DNA of 13,492 nt from assembly GCA_000433515.1 (NCBI GenBank), contig FR891177.1, positions 923 to 14,414 of the forward strand, written 5' to 3'. Shown here one piece after another: positions 1 through 5,867 of this stretch. A model generated the notes under the pieces. It worked only from the letters and a program-made list of their open reading frames with translations. It did no database searches and was not told where the DNA came from. Position 1 is the stretch's first letter, and every line of letters starts with the position of its first letter. The translations under genes and the position numbers were made by a program. The stretch comes from Candidatus Colimorpha enterica. Lineage in GTDB: Bacteria; Bacillota; Clostridia; Oscillospirales; CAG-272.

Positions 1-2
1 GG

Positions 3-200
3 GAGCTGATGATCAATGCCTCATCTCCCGTGAGGAAGATCCGCGGACGGCTTGAGCTTGTGTCCTCGGCCGTCGGAAAGAGGACGCACAGATATGTTGT
101 TGTGTCGGTGGTGTGCCGCGGAGACGACGGGGAGGTCACATTTGACGCATATCTGACGAAACAGTCCGGGACGTGGCTGCTTGACGCGCCGACGTACTGA
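3..200 (+). CDS. C-terminal end of an unidentified protein (5' end outside window)
   Basis: The reading frame is open from the left edge and ends at TGA 198-200. An internal ATG at 9 would give 63 residues with a GGGAG only three bases upstream, so it is probably not the true start. The visible part is rich in beta-strand-forming residues (VVVSVVC, then VTFDAYLT) and ends in GTWLLDAPTY. That Trp-Leu-x-Asp ending resembles the last strand of small extracytoplasmic NTF2-like or lipoprotein domains, but this is only an impression and I do not recognise the family. Its third-position GC matches recA, so it looks like genuine coding sequence. The end of this gene overlaps a likely recA promoter. 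Confidence 0.5.
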   Translation, partial: ELMINASSPVRKIRGRLELVSSAVGKRTHRYVVVSVVCRGDDGEVTFDAYLTKQSGTWLLDAPTY

Positions 201-208
201 TGTATTAT
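181..208 (+). promoter_or_regulatory. Candidate sigma-A promoter for recA
   Basis: TTGACG (181-186) is separated by 16 bp from TATTAT (203-208). Each hexamer matches the -35/-10 consensus at five of six positions. Transcription would start near 214-216, leaving a short leader before the ribosome binding site AAGGAAGGA (222-230). A second AT-rich TATAAT (213-218) lacks a good -35. The promoter overlaps the end of the upstream gene. No LexA-type operator (GAAC-N4-GTTC) is visible nearby, so SOS control is not supported by this sequence. Confidence 0.45.
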
Positions 209-241
209 CATATATAATTAAAAGGAAGGAAATATACCGGG

Positions 242-1348
242 ATGAAAGCAATGAAAGCAAAGAAATCGGCGGTCGAAGCGCCGGAGACAAACGAAGAAAA
301 ACAGAAGGCGCTTGATGCCGCTATATCGTATATCACGAAAAGCTACGGCAAGGGCTCTATAATGAAGCTCGGTCAGAACACCGCGATGAATGTAAGCGCG
401 ATACCGACAGGGTCGCTTACCCTTGACCTTGCGCTCGGAATCGGCGGAGTTCCGAGGGGGAGGATAGTTGAGGTCTTCGGTCCGGAATCGTCAGGAAAGA
501 CAACGATCGCGCTCCACATTGCCGCGGAGGCTCAGAAAGCCGGCGGGGTTGCGGCGTTTATCGATGCGGAGCACGCGCTTGACCCGGTTTACGCAAAGGC
601 TCTCGGAGTGGACATTGACAATCTGCTTGTCTCCCAGCCTGACAGCGGTGAGCAGGCGCTTGAGATAACAGAGGCGCTTGTCAGGTCGGGGGCTGTGGAT
701 GTGCTTGTCGTTGACTCGGTCGCGGCGCTGGTTCCTCAGCAGGAGATCGACGGAGACATGGGTTCGTCTCACGTCGGCGTTCAGGCAAGGCTTATGTCGC
801 AGGCACTGCGCAAGCTGTCCGGTTCGATATCAAAGTCGAATGCGGTGGTCATATTCATCAACCAGCTCCGCGAAAAGGTCGGCGTTATGTACGGCAACCC
901 GGAGACCACGACAGGCGGTCGCGCGCTGAAATTCTATGCCTCCGTCAGGATAGATATCCGCCGCACAGAGACGCTCAAGACCGGAACCGAATCCTACGGA
1001 AGCCACACCAAATGCAAGGTCGTCAAGAACAAGGTGGCACCGCCCTTCAGAATTGCGGAGTTCGACATAATCTACGGCAAGGGTATCTGCAAGTCGGGAG
1101 AGGTGCTTGACCTCGGAACCGAGCTCGGAATCGTCGAAAAGGGCGGCTCATGGTTCTCTTATGCCGGAAGCCGTCTCGGACAGGGAAGGGAAAATGCAAA
1201 GAAGTTCCTTGAGGACAATCCCGACGTGCTTGAGGATATCGAAAAGAAGGTCAGGGAAAAGCGCGATCAGCTCGGAGACAAGCTTGAGGAGGATCTTGAC
1301 GATGACGACCTCGACGGCGATGATGACGGGGAGTTCGATGAGGAATGA
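242..1348 (+). CDS. recA: RecA recombinase
   Basis: RecA is the ATP-dependent strand-exchange protein that forms filaments on single-stranded DNA, drives recombinational repair and stimulates LexA self-cleavage. The 368-residue product has the full family architecture: the N-terminal oligomerisation helix, Walker A GPESSGKTT at residues 80-88, Walker B VLVVD at 154-158, DNA-binding loop L1 around 169-181, and loop L2 with the NQLREKVGVMYGNPETT signature at 207-223. The C-terminal tail (about 349-368) is strongly acidic, as in other RecA proteins where it tempers DNA binding. The ATG at 242 is preferred over the in-frame ATG at 251 because the ribosome binding site 222-230 lies 11 bases upstream. 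The stop overlaps the recX start (ATGA). Length and motifs indicate an intact gene. Confidence 0.98.
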   Translation: MKAMKAKKSAVEAPETNEEKQKALDAAISYITKSYGKGSIMKLGQNTAMNVSAIPTGSLTLDLALGIGGVPRGRIVEVFGPESSGKTTIALHIAAEAQKAGGVAAFIDAEHALDPVYAKALGVDIDNLLVSQPDSGEQALEITEALVRSGAVDVLVVDSVAALVPQQEIDGDMGSSHVGVQARLMSQALRKLSGSISKSNAVVIFINQLREKVGVMYGNPETTTGGRALKFYASVRIDIRRTETLKTGTESYGSHTKCKVVKNKVAPPFRIAEFDIIYGKGICKSGEVLDLGTELGIVEKGGSWFSYAGSRLGQGRENAKKFLEDNPDVLEDIEKKVREKRDQLGDKLEEDLDDDDLDGDDDGEFDEE

Positions 1349-1872
1349 CCTTCCGTAAAAAGAAGAAGGTCAGGATACCCGACGATCCGGAAGAGGCTTA
1401 CCGCAAAGCCTTAAAGACGGCGATGAACATCGTCGGGTACAAGGACAACACGGAATTCACGCTTCGGGAGAAGCTGTCGGAGCGCGGGTATTCCGGGGAG
1501 ACCGTTGATGCCGTGGCTGAGTTCATGAAGTCGAAGGGCTATGTGGACGACAGCCGGATGCTGGTGCGGACTGCGCGGAGCCTTGCACTCGGTAAGCTGT
1601 ACGGGAAGGCGCGGATAAAGAACGAGCTGGCGATGAAGCATTTTGACAGGGAGGTTCTTGCGGCGCTTGACTGGGACTGTGAGGAGCTTTCCGACATTGA
1701 TTTCGCTATGATCTGCGGAAAGCTGCTGGAAAAGCGCGGCGGGGTGAGGGACGAAAAGACGTATGCGTTTTTGAGGCGGTACGGTCACACGCCCTCCGAC
1801 ATCCGGGCGGCTTATGCGGCATATGAAGCGGATGAGACGGAAGATACAGACGAAGAAAACCGAAAAGGATAA
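1345..1872 (+). CDS. recX: Regulatory protein RecX
   Basis: RecX binds in the groove of RecA filaments and limits or remodels their activity. The 175-residue protein has the helical-repeat pattern of the family: a basic N-terminus, then TLREKLSERGYSGETVDAV (residues 39-57), the motif KSKGYVDDSRM (62-72) and YGKARIKNEL (86-95), followed by a more divergent C-terminal repeat and an acidic end. Its ATG overlaps the recA stop by four bases (ATGA), so reinitiation and fixed stoichiometry with RecA are likely. A weak GGGGAG (1328-1333) inside recA may serve as ribosome binding site. The recA-recX pairing is itself a common arrangement and supports the call. Confidence 0.92.
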   Translation: MTFRKKKKVRIPDDPEEAYRKALKTAMNIVGYKDNTEFTLREKLSERGYSGETVDAVAEFMKSKGYVDDSRMLVRTARSLALGKLYGKARIKNELAMKHFDREVLAALDWDCEELSDIDFAMICGKLLEKRGGVRDEKTYAFLRRYGHTPSDIRAAYAAYEADETEDTDEENRKG

Positions 1873-1877
1873 TTAAA

Positions 1878-2153
1878 ATGAAGGAATACTCATACAAAAC
1901 AAGCGGCACCTGCTCACGTGAGATACATTTTGAGCTTGACGATGAAAACAAGCTCCGCAATGTCGGATTTGTCGGCGGATGCAACGGTAATCTTCAGGGA
2001 GTTTCAAAGCTCATTGAAGGCATGGATGCAGAAGAGGTCGTGAAGCGCTGCGGCGGGATCAGGTGCGGGTTCAAGGAGACGTCATGTCCCGATCAGCTCT
2101 CGCGGGCGATCAAGAAGGCACTTGCGGAGCGCGGTGCGGAAGAGAAAAAGTAA
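1878..2153 (+). CDS. TSCPD domain-containing protein (TIGR03905-like)
   Basis: This 91-residue protein contains the signature TSCPDQL (residues 68-74) of the TSCPD domain, which also occurs at the C-terminus of some class II (B12-dependent) ribonucleotide reductases and as stand-alone small proteins in Clostridia. Cysteines at positions 12, 35, 58, 63 and 70 lie in conserved-looking contexts (GTC, GGCNGNL, RCGGIRCG), which suggests metal or iron-sulfur binding; that role is inference. No signal peptide or membrane segment is present, so it should be cytosolic. AAAGGA (1864-1869) lies eight bases before the ATG, which itself is five bases after the recX stop. It therefore probably forms one transcript with recA-recX. 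Its molecular function is unknown to me. Confidence 0.85.
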   Translation: MKEYSYKTSGTCSREIHFELDDENKLRNVGFVGGCNGNLQGVSKLIEGMDAEEVVKRCGGIRCGFKETSCPDQLSRAIKKALAERGAEEKK

Positions 2154-2160
2154 CGGAAAA

Positions 2161-2207
2161 GAAGGGGCGGCACTGTCGGCAGCGGCGGTGCTGCGCTTCT
2201 TTTTTTT
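2161..2207 (+). terminator. Intrinsic terminator after the recA-recX-TSCPD unit
   Basis: A GC-rich hairpin begins at GAAG (2161-2164) and closes at CTTC (2196-2199). GCGGCAC pairs with GTGCTGC (one G-U pair), with a small G bulge and one mismatch near the base. An uninterrupted run of eight T (2200-2207) follows directly. It lies seven bases after the stop of the TSCPD gene, so it separates this unit from the ribosomal-protein operon. Confidence 0.88.
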
Positions 2208-2221
2208 GATTTTCGGGAAGG

Positions 2222-2254
2222 CACAATTGTGAATAAAATGTAAATTATTCGCAA
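2222..2254. promoter_or_regulatory. Operator-like inverted repeat with DnaA-box-like arms
   Basis: Arms TTGTGAATAA (2227-2236) and TTATTCGCAA (2245-2254) are complementary at nine of ten positions and flank an AT-rich 8-bp spacer. Read on the minus strand, 2228-2236 is TTATTCACA, which fits the relaxed DnaA box TTATNCACA. The right arm TTATTCGCA (2245-2253) misses it by one base. A perfect 10-bp palindrome CACAATTGTG (2222-2231) overlaps the left arm. The element ends 26 bp before the -35 of the S10 promoter, a position suited to a transcription factor. Binding is inference. Confidence 0.35.
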
Positions 2255-2270
2255 ATGGCGGGTTAAACAG

Positions 2271-2309
2271 AAAAAAACTCTTGCAATTTAACCGACGGTA
2301 ATATATAAT
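2271..2309 (+). promoter_or_regulatory. Sigma-A promoter of the S10-spc operon with upstream A-tract
   Basis: TTGCAA (2281-2286) and a perfect TATAAT (2304-2309) are separated by the optimal 17 bp. A run of seven A (2271-2277) directly upstream of the -35 resembles an UP element for the RNA polymerase alpha subunit, as expected of a strong growth-linked promoter. Transcription should start near 2316. I see no comparable promoter before the later genes, so most of the cluster probably depends on this one. Confidence 0.8.
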
Positions 2310-2315
2310 AGAAAA

Positions 2316-2703
2316 GCTTGATGTGCGATGAAGCGAAAGGTTGCCTGCGGCGAAGCAGTTCACTGCCGCGGGGGAATTTTCGTGGAGTATGTCCGATGTC
2401 GGATCTTGTGCGGATAAGGAAACCGACCTTCCGTGTGAAAGCGGACAGGCTGTGACATCTTACACGGATAAGACCGGACAGCAAAACGGGCGACAGAGAA
2501 TCGGAACTGATCTCTCCCTGATCGAACGGGGAGATGCATACCGCTCACGGTGTGCCATTCCGGAAATACCGCGGTTACGAGTTGAAATCCGCGGCGGTTT
2601 TCGGGTTTATTTGATGCCGGATGAGGAAACACCCGGCTGAGTGTTCGGATTTTCGCCCCATTTAATTACTTGCATCGGCAATAATCAAAAGGAGGCAAAA
2701 CAA
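2316..2703 (+). promoter_or_regulatory. Long structured 5' leader of the S10 operon
   Basis: About 390 nt separate the predicted transcript start from rpsJ, with no convincing gene. Visible hairpins are: GCAG-TTCA-CTGC (2355-2366) inside a GCG/CGC stem (2347-2369); TCCG-ATGT-CGGA (2392-2403); a stem CGG/CCG plus AAGG/CCTT (2411-2433); a 9-bp stem TCCGTGTGA (2430-2438) with TTACACGGA (2460-2468) that shares bases with the former; ATCTC-CCC with GGG-GAGAT (2510-2535, one bulged T); and CCGCGG (2569-2574) with CCGCGG (2589-2594), followed by a short T run (2598-2601). GCCGG/CCGGC (2616-2637) competes with AACAC/GTGTT (2628-2645). Mutually exclusive pairings suggest attenuation or autogenous control, perhaps by L4 as in the E. 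coli S10 leader, but I recognise no described leader family. Confidence 0.55.
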
Positions 2704-3012
2704 GTGGCAGTAAAGGAAACACTCAGAGTCAGACTCAAGAGCTATGATCATTTTCTTATCGATCAGGCGGCGGAGAAGATCGTGGAGACCGCAAAGCGCA
2801 ACGGCGCTTCGGTTTCGGGACCCATCCCGCTTCCCACCGATAAGGAGATCGTCACAATTCTCCGCGCAGTCCATAAATACAAGGACAGCCGCGAGCAGTT
2901 TGAACTGAGAACTCACAAAAGGCTCATCGACATAATAAAGCCCTCACAGAAGACCATCGAGGCGCTTATGAGTCTGGAGCTTCCCGCCGGCGTTCAGATC
3001 GATATCAAGTGA
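2704..3012 (+). CDS. rpsJ: 30S ribosomal protein S10
   Basis: S10 (NusE) sits in the head of the small subunit and also pairs with NusB in antitermination complexes. The product is 102 residues, the normal length. Hallmarks are RVRLKSYDHFLID near the N-terminus, SGPIPLPT (38-45), and SREQFELRTHKRLIDI (62-77). The start is a GTG at 2704, chosen because AAAAGGAGG (2687-2695) lies eight bases upstream and because it yields the conserved N-terminus; in-frame extension to a GTG at 2641 would add 21 unrelated residues. It is the first gene of the operon. The following 120-base gap to rplC is unusually long and structured. Confidence 0.97.
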   Translation: MAVKETLRVRLKSYDHFLIDQAAEKIVETAKRNGASVSGPIPLPTDKEIVTILRAVHKYKDSREQFELRTHKRLIDIIKPSQKTIEALMSLELPAGVQIDIK

Positions 3013-3102
3013 TCTTCCGACAGGAAGACCCGATCCGGATCCAAGGGGAAACCCCGGGATTTTATGTCATGTTGAAACGCGGAATTGCCTCTGCGCTTCA
3101 AC
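3013..3102 (+). promoter_or_regulatory. Three consecutive hairpins between rpsJ and rplC
   Basis: Immediately after the rpsJ stop comes TCTTCC-GACA-GGAAGA (3013-3028), a perfect 6-bp stem with a tetraloop. Next is GGGG-AAA-CCCC extended by ATCC/GGAT (3039-3060), whose 3' end runs into TTTT (3060-3063), like a weak intrinsic terminator. Third is a stem with GTTGAA (3071-3076) against TTCAAC (3097-3102) and CGCGGA (3078-3083) against TCTGCG (3090-3095), giving 12 pairs, one mismatch and loop ATTGCC. The array ends 14 bases before the rplC ribosome binding site. Roles as attenuator, processing site or ribosomal-protein binding site are inference. Confidence 0.6.
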
Positions 3103-3132
3103 CAATAACTGAAATCAGGAGGAAAAAATCCA

Positions 3133-3765
3133 ATGAAAAAAGGCATTATCGGCAAGAAGATCGGCATGACGCAGATCTTTGATGCAAACGGCAACGTTAT
3201 ACCGGTTACGGTTATCGAAGCCGGACCCTGCACGGTCACAATGAAGAAGACCGTTGCAACCGACGGCTACGATGCGGTTCAGCTCGGCTTCGTTGACGTC
3301 GAAGAAAAGAAATTAAACAAGCCTGAGGCAGGTCATTTCAGGAAGGCAGGCGTTTCCTGCAAGAAGCATCTCAAGGAATTCCGTCTCGATGATGTTTCCG
3401 GATTCAATACGGGCGATACCGTCACCGCCGATATTTTCGAAGCAGGTGAAAAGGTCGACGTTACCGGAATCACAAAGGGTCACGGATACTCCGGTGTTGT
3501 AAAGCGCTGGAACGCACACATCCTCAGAATGACTCACGGCACCGGTCCGGTGCACCGCCAGCCCGGCTCGATGGGTGCGAATTCCTCGCCCTCGAGAATC
3601 TTCAAGAACAAGCACATGGCGGGACAGTACGGCAACGAACAGGTCACTGTTCTCAATCTCAGCATCGCTAAGATCGACGCGGAAAAGAACATCATCGCGG
3701 TTAAGGGCGCAGTTCCCGGAGCACGCGGCGGTATCGTTTTCATCCGCAACGCCGTCAAGGGCTGA
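3133..3765 (+). CDS. rplC: 50S ribosomal protein L3
   Basis: L3 is an early assembly protein of the large subunit whose long loop approaches the peptidyl-transferase centre. The 210-residue product starts with GIIGKKIGMTQIF (4-16), has the core motif KGHGYSGVVKRWN (115-127), then HGTGPVHRQPGSMGANSSPSRI (135-156) and MAGQYGNEQVTVLNL (162-176). At residue 149, where E. coli L3 carries the glutamine methylated by PrmB, this protein has alanine. AGGAGG (3117-3122) lies ten bases before the ATG. Length is typical. It is the first gene after the structured gap, so its translation could be tuned separately from rpsJ. Confidence 0.97.
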   Translation: MKKGIIGKKIGMTQIFDANGNVIPVTVIEAGPCTVTMKKTVATDGYDAVQLGFVDVEEKKLNKPEAGHFRKAGVSCKKHLKEFRLDDVSGFNTGDTVTADIFEAGEKVDVTGITKGHGYSGVVKRWNAHILRMTHGTGPVHRQPGSMGANSSPSRIFKNKHMAGQYGNEQVTVLNLSIAKIDAEKNIIAVKGAVPGARGGIVFIRNAVKG

Positions 3766-3785
3766 ACGGAAGGAGGAACTATACG

Positions 3786-4409
3786 ATGCCGAATATTAAG
3801 GTTGTAAATATGAAGGGCGAGAATGTCGGTGAGATGAATCTTTCCGACGCCGTCTTCGGGGTCGAGGTCAACGGCGCGGTTCTCCATACCGCAGTAAGAG
3901 CCTACCTCATGAACCAGAGACAGGGCACTCAGTCCGCACTCACCCGTACAGAGGTTTCCGGCGGCGGAAAGAAGCCGTGGAAGCAGAAGGGTACCGGACG
4001 CGCAAGACAGGGCTCGACAAGAGCTCCTCAGTGGACTCACGGCGGCGTGGTTTTCGCACCGAAGCCCAGATCCTACCGCGTTACCCTCAACAAGAAGGTC
4101 AGACAGCTTGCTCTTAAGAGCGCACTCTCTGCCAAGGCTGCCGGCAACGATCTCATCGTTGTTGACGCTATCACCGCGGAGGGCTACAAGACCAAGGTAA
4201 TGGTCGAAATGCTCAAGGCTGTCGGCGCAAAGAAGAAGGCTCTCGTTGTCCTTGCCGACAATGACAGCAGGGTTGTCGGCAGCTTCGCCAACATCGAGGG
4301 CGTGAAGACGGCTCAGACAAATACCGTCAACGTCTATGATGTCCTGAATGCCGACACTCTTATCATCGCCAAGGGAGCAGCAGAAAAGCTTCAGGAGGTG
4401 TACGCATAA
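3786..4409 (+). CDS. rplD: 50S ribosomal protein L4
   Basis: L4 binds 23S rRNA domain I, and its extended loop helps form the constriction of the exit tunnel with L22. In E. coli it also represses its own operon by acting on the S10 leader; whether that holds here is unknown. The 207-residue product shows the tunnel loop at about residues 54-98, including GGGKKPWKQKGTGRARQGS (59-77) and the THGGVVFAPKPRSY stretch (84-97). The C-terminal Rossmann-like part follows (LIVVDAI, KKALVVLAD). AGGAGG (3771-3776) is nine bases before the ATG. Its TAA stop overlaps the rplW start by one base (TAATG). Confidence 0.97.
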   Translation: MPNIKVVNMKGENVGEMNLSDAVFGVEVNGAVLHTAVRAYLMNQRQGTQSALTRTEVSGGGKKPWKQKGTGRARQGSTRAPQWTHGGVVFAPKPRSYRVTLNKKVRQLALKSALSAKAAGNDLIVVDAITAEGYKTKVMVEMLKAVGAKKKALVVLADNDSRVVGSFANIEGVKTAQTNTVNVYDVLNADTLIIAKGAAEKLQEVYA

Positions 4410-4705
4410 TGAAGACAGCTTACGATATCATCCGCCGTCCGGTCATCACCGAGGCGTCGATGGATCTTACCAGGCAGAAGAAGTATGTCTTTGAGGTAAG
4501 AAAGGACGCTACCAAGCCCGAGATCGCTTCGGCTCTCGAAACGGTTTTCGCAGGCATCAAGGTGGCTGACGTCAACACCATTAACATGAAGAAGAAGCCG
4601 AAGAGACTCGGAGTTCACGCCGGTTACACATCGGAGTGGAAGAAGGCTATCGTGACCCTTACTCCCGATTCCAAGACCATCGAGTTCTTCGACGGTATGT
4701 ATTGA
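4409..4705 (+). CDS. rplW: 50S ribosomal protein L23
   Basis: L23 lies at the exit of the nascent-chain tunnel and is the docking site for trigger factor, SRP and the SecY translocon. The 98-residue protein has the conserved start YDIIRRPVITEAS (5-17) and the beta-hairpin region VNTINMKKKPKRLG (55-68), followed by WKKAIVTL (77-84). The glutamate in ITEAS corresponds to the chaperone-contact region of E. coli L23. The ATG overlaps the rplD stop (TAATG), and AGGAGG (4393-4398) lies within rplD ten bases upstream, so the two are probably translationally coupled. Confidence 0.96.
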   Translation: MKTAYDIIRRPVITEASMDLTRQKKYVFEVRKDATKPEIASALETVFAGIKVADVNTINMKKKPKRLGVHAGYTSEWKKAIVTLTPDSKTIEFFDGMY

Positions 4706-4722
4706 GAGAAGGAGTGATATAA

Positions 4723-5556
4723 ATGGCAGTAAAAACATTCAAGCCGACTACTCCGTCGAGAAGAAATATGTCTGTACCGTCGTTTGATGAGGTCACAAAG
4801 TTTACCCCTGAAAAGAGCCTTATCGCGACAAAGAAAAAGCACGCCGGACGCAACAGCTACGGCAGAATCACCGTCCGTCATCAGGGCGGCGGCAACAAGC
4901 TGAAGTACAGGATCATCGATTTCAGGAGAGCTGAGACTGCAGAGCCCGCAACTGTCATCGGCGTCGAGTACGACCCGAACAGAACGGCTTACATCGCGCT
5001 TCTTCAGCACGCAGACGGCAAAAAGAGCTACATCCTTGCTCCCGCAGGCGTAACCGACGGGGACAGGATCTACAGCGGTGCCGGATCGGATATCAAGCCG
5101 GGAAACACTCTTCCCATTGCCAATATCCCGGTCGGTACTCTTATCCACAACATCGAGCTTTATCCCGGCAAGGGCGGACAGCTTGTCCGTACAGCCGGTG
5201 CAGCCGCTCAGCTTATGGCTAAGGAAAACGGCATGGCTCAGGTCAGACTTCCCTCCGGAGAGGTCCGCCTCGTCCGTCTCGACTGCAAGGCAACGATCGG
5301 TCAGGTCGGCAACATCGAGCATGAGACAATCAAGATCGGTAAAGCCGGCAAGAAGCGTCATATGGGCATCCGTCCTACCGTCCGCGGTTCGGTCATGAAC
5401 CCCTGCGACCACCCTCACGGCGGTGGTGAAGGCCGCGCTCCGATAGGAAGACCGGGACCTGTTACCCCGTGGGGCAAGCCTGCTCTCGGATACAAGACCC
5501 GTGACAAGAAGGCCAAGACCGATAAGTTCATCGTAAAACGCAGAAACGGTAAATAA
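4723..5556 (+). CDS. rplB: 50S ribosomal protein L2
   Basis: L2 is needed for subunit association and supports the peptidyl-transferase centre. The product is 277 residues, the usual length. Signatures include GRITVRHQGGGNKLKYRIIDF (47-67, OB-fold region), GKKRHMGIRPTVRG (209-222) and MNPCDHPHGGGEGRAPIGR (225-243). His230 in the DHPHGGGEG motif corresponds to the functionally important His229 of E. coli L2. The basic end (KFIVKRRNGK) is typical. AAGGAG (4709-4714) precedes the ATG by eight bases. Spacing from rplW is 17 bases. Confidence 0.98.
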   Translation: MAVKTFKPTTPSRRNMSVPSFDEVTKFTPEKSLIATKKKHAGRNSYGRITVRHQGGGNKLKYRIIDFRRAETAEPATVIGVEYDPNRTAYIALLQHADGKKSYILAPAGVTDGDRIYSGAGSDIKPGNTLPIANIPVGTLIHNIELYPGKGGQLVRTAGAAAQLMAKENGMAQVRLPSGEVRLVRLDCKATIGQVGNIEHETIKIGKAGKKRHMGIRPTVRGSVMNPCDHPHGGGEGRAPIGRPGPVTPWGKPALGYKTRDKKAKTDKFIVKRRNGK

Positions 5557-5570
5557 GGAGGCAGCAACAG

Positions 5571-5852
5571 ATGTCAAGAAGCCTGAAAAAAGGTCCTTTT
5601 GTTGAAGAAAAGCTCTTCAGCCGCATTGAGGCAATGAATGAGAAGAACGACAAAAAGGTTATCAAAACATGGTCGAGAGCTTCCACAATATTTCCGGAAT
5701 TTGTAGGACATACGATCGCAGTTCACGACGGGAAAAAGCACGTCCCGGTATATGTTACCGAGGATATGGTCGGACACAAGCTCGGTGAGTTCGCTCCGAC
5801 AAGGACTTTCCGCGGTCACTCCGGATCAAAGACGTCCAACACAGACAAGTAA
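5571..5852 (+). CDS. rpsS: 30S ribosomal protein S19
   Basis: S19 binds in the 30S head with S13 near the A-site finger of the large subunit. The 93-residue product begins MSRSLKKGPFVEEKL and contains TWSRASTIFPEFVGHTIAVH (33-52) and GHKLGEFAPTRTFRGH (68-83), both highly conserved in the family. AAGGAGG (5555-5561) overlaps the rplB stop and lies nine bases before the ATG, linking its translation to rplB. Length and motifs are normal. Confidence 0.97.
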   Translation: MSRSLKKGPFVEEKLFSRIEAMNEKNDKKVIKTWSRASTIFPEFVGHTIAVHDGKKHVPVYVTEDMVGHKLGEFAPTRTFRGHSGSKTSNTDK

Positions 5853-5867
5853 CGGAGGTAGAAGGTA

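Noticed and set aside
1..241. SOS (LexA) operator for recA
   Set aside because: I looked for the Gram-positive GAAC-N4-GTTC pattern upstream of recA and found none in the visible region.
2559..2594. T-box-like motif (ACCGCGG followed by a CCGCGG-containing stem)
   Set aside because: Only ACCGCGG matches; the required GGGTGG part of the T-box is absent, there is no recognisable specifier stem, and the downstream gene is ribosomal rather than amino-acid related.
2341..2640. An open frame of 99 codons (TTG start) inside the S10 leader
   Set aside because: It has no proper ribosome binding site spacing, no recognisable domain and a composition unlike the neighbouring genes. The same stretch is better explained by RNA hairpins.
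2641..2703. Longer rpsJ starting at GTG 2641
   Set aside because: It would add 21 residues not found in S10, and the strong ribosome binding site 2687-2695 points to GTG 2704.
4624..5577. A 317-codon open frame on the minus strand opposite rplB
   Set aside because: It is antisense to a highly conserved gene, has low-complexity Ser/Val/Asp-rich content and no domain. It reflects third-position GC bias of rplB.
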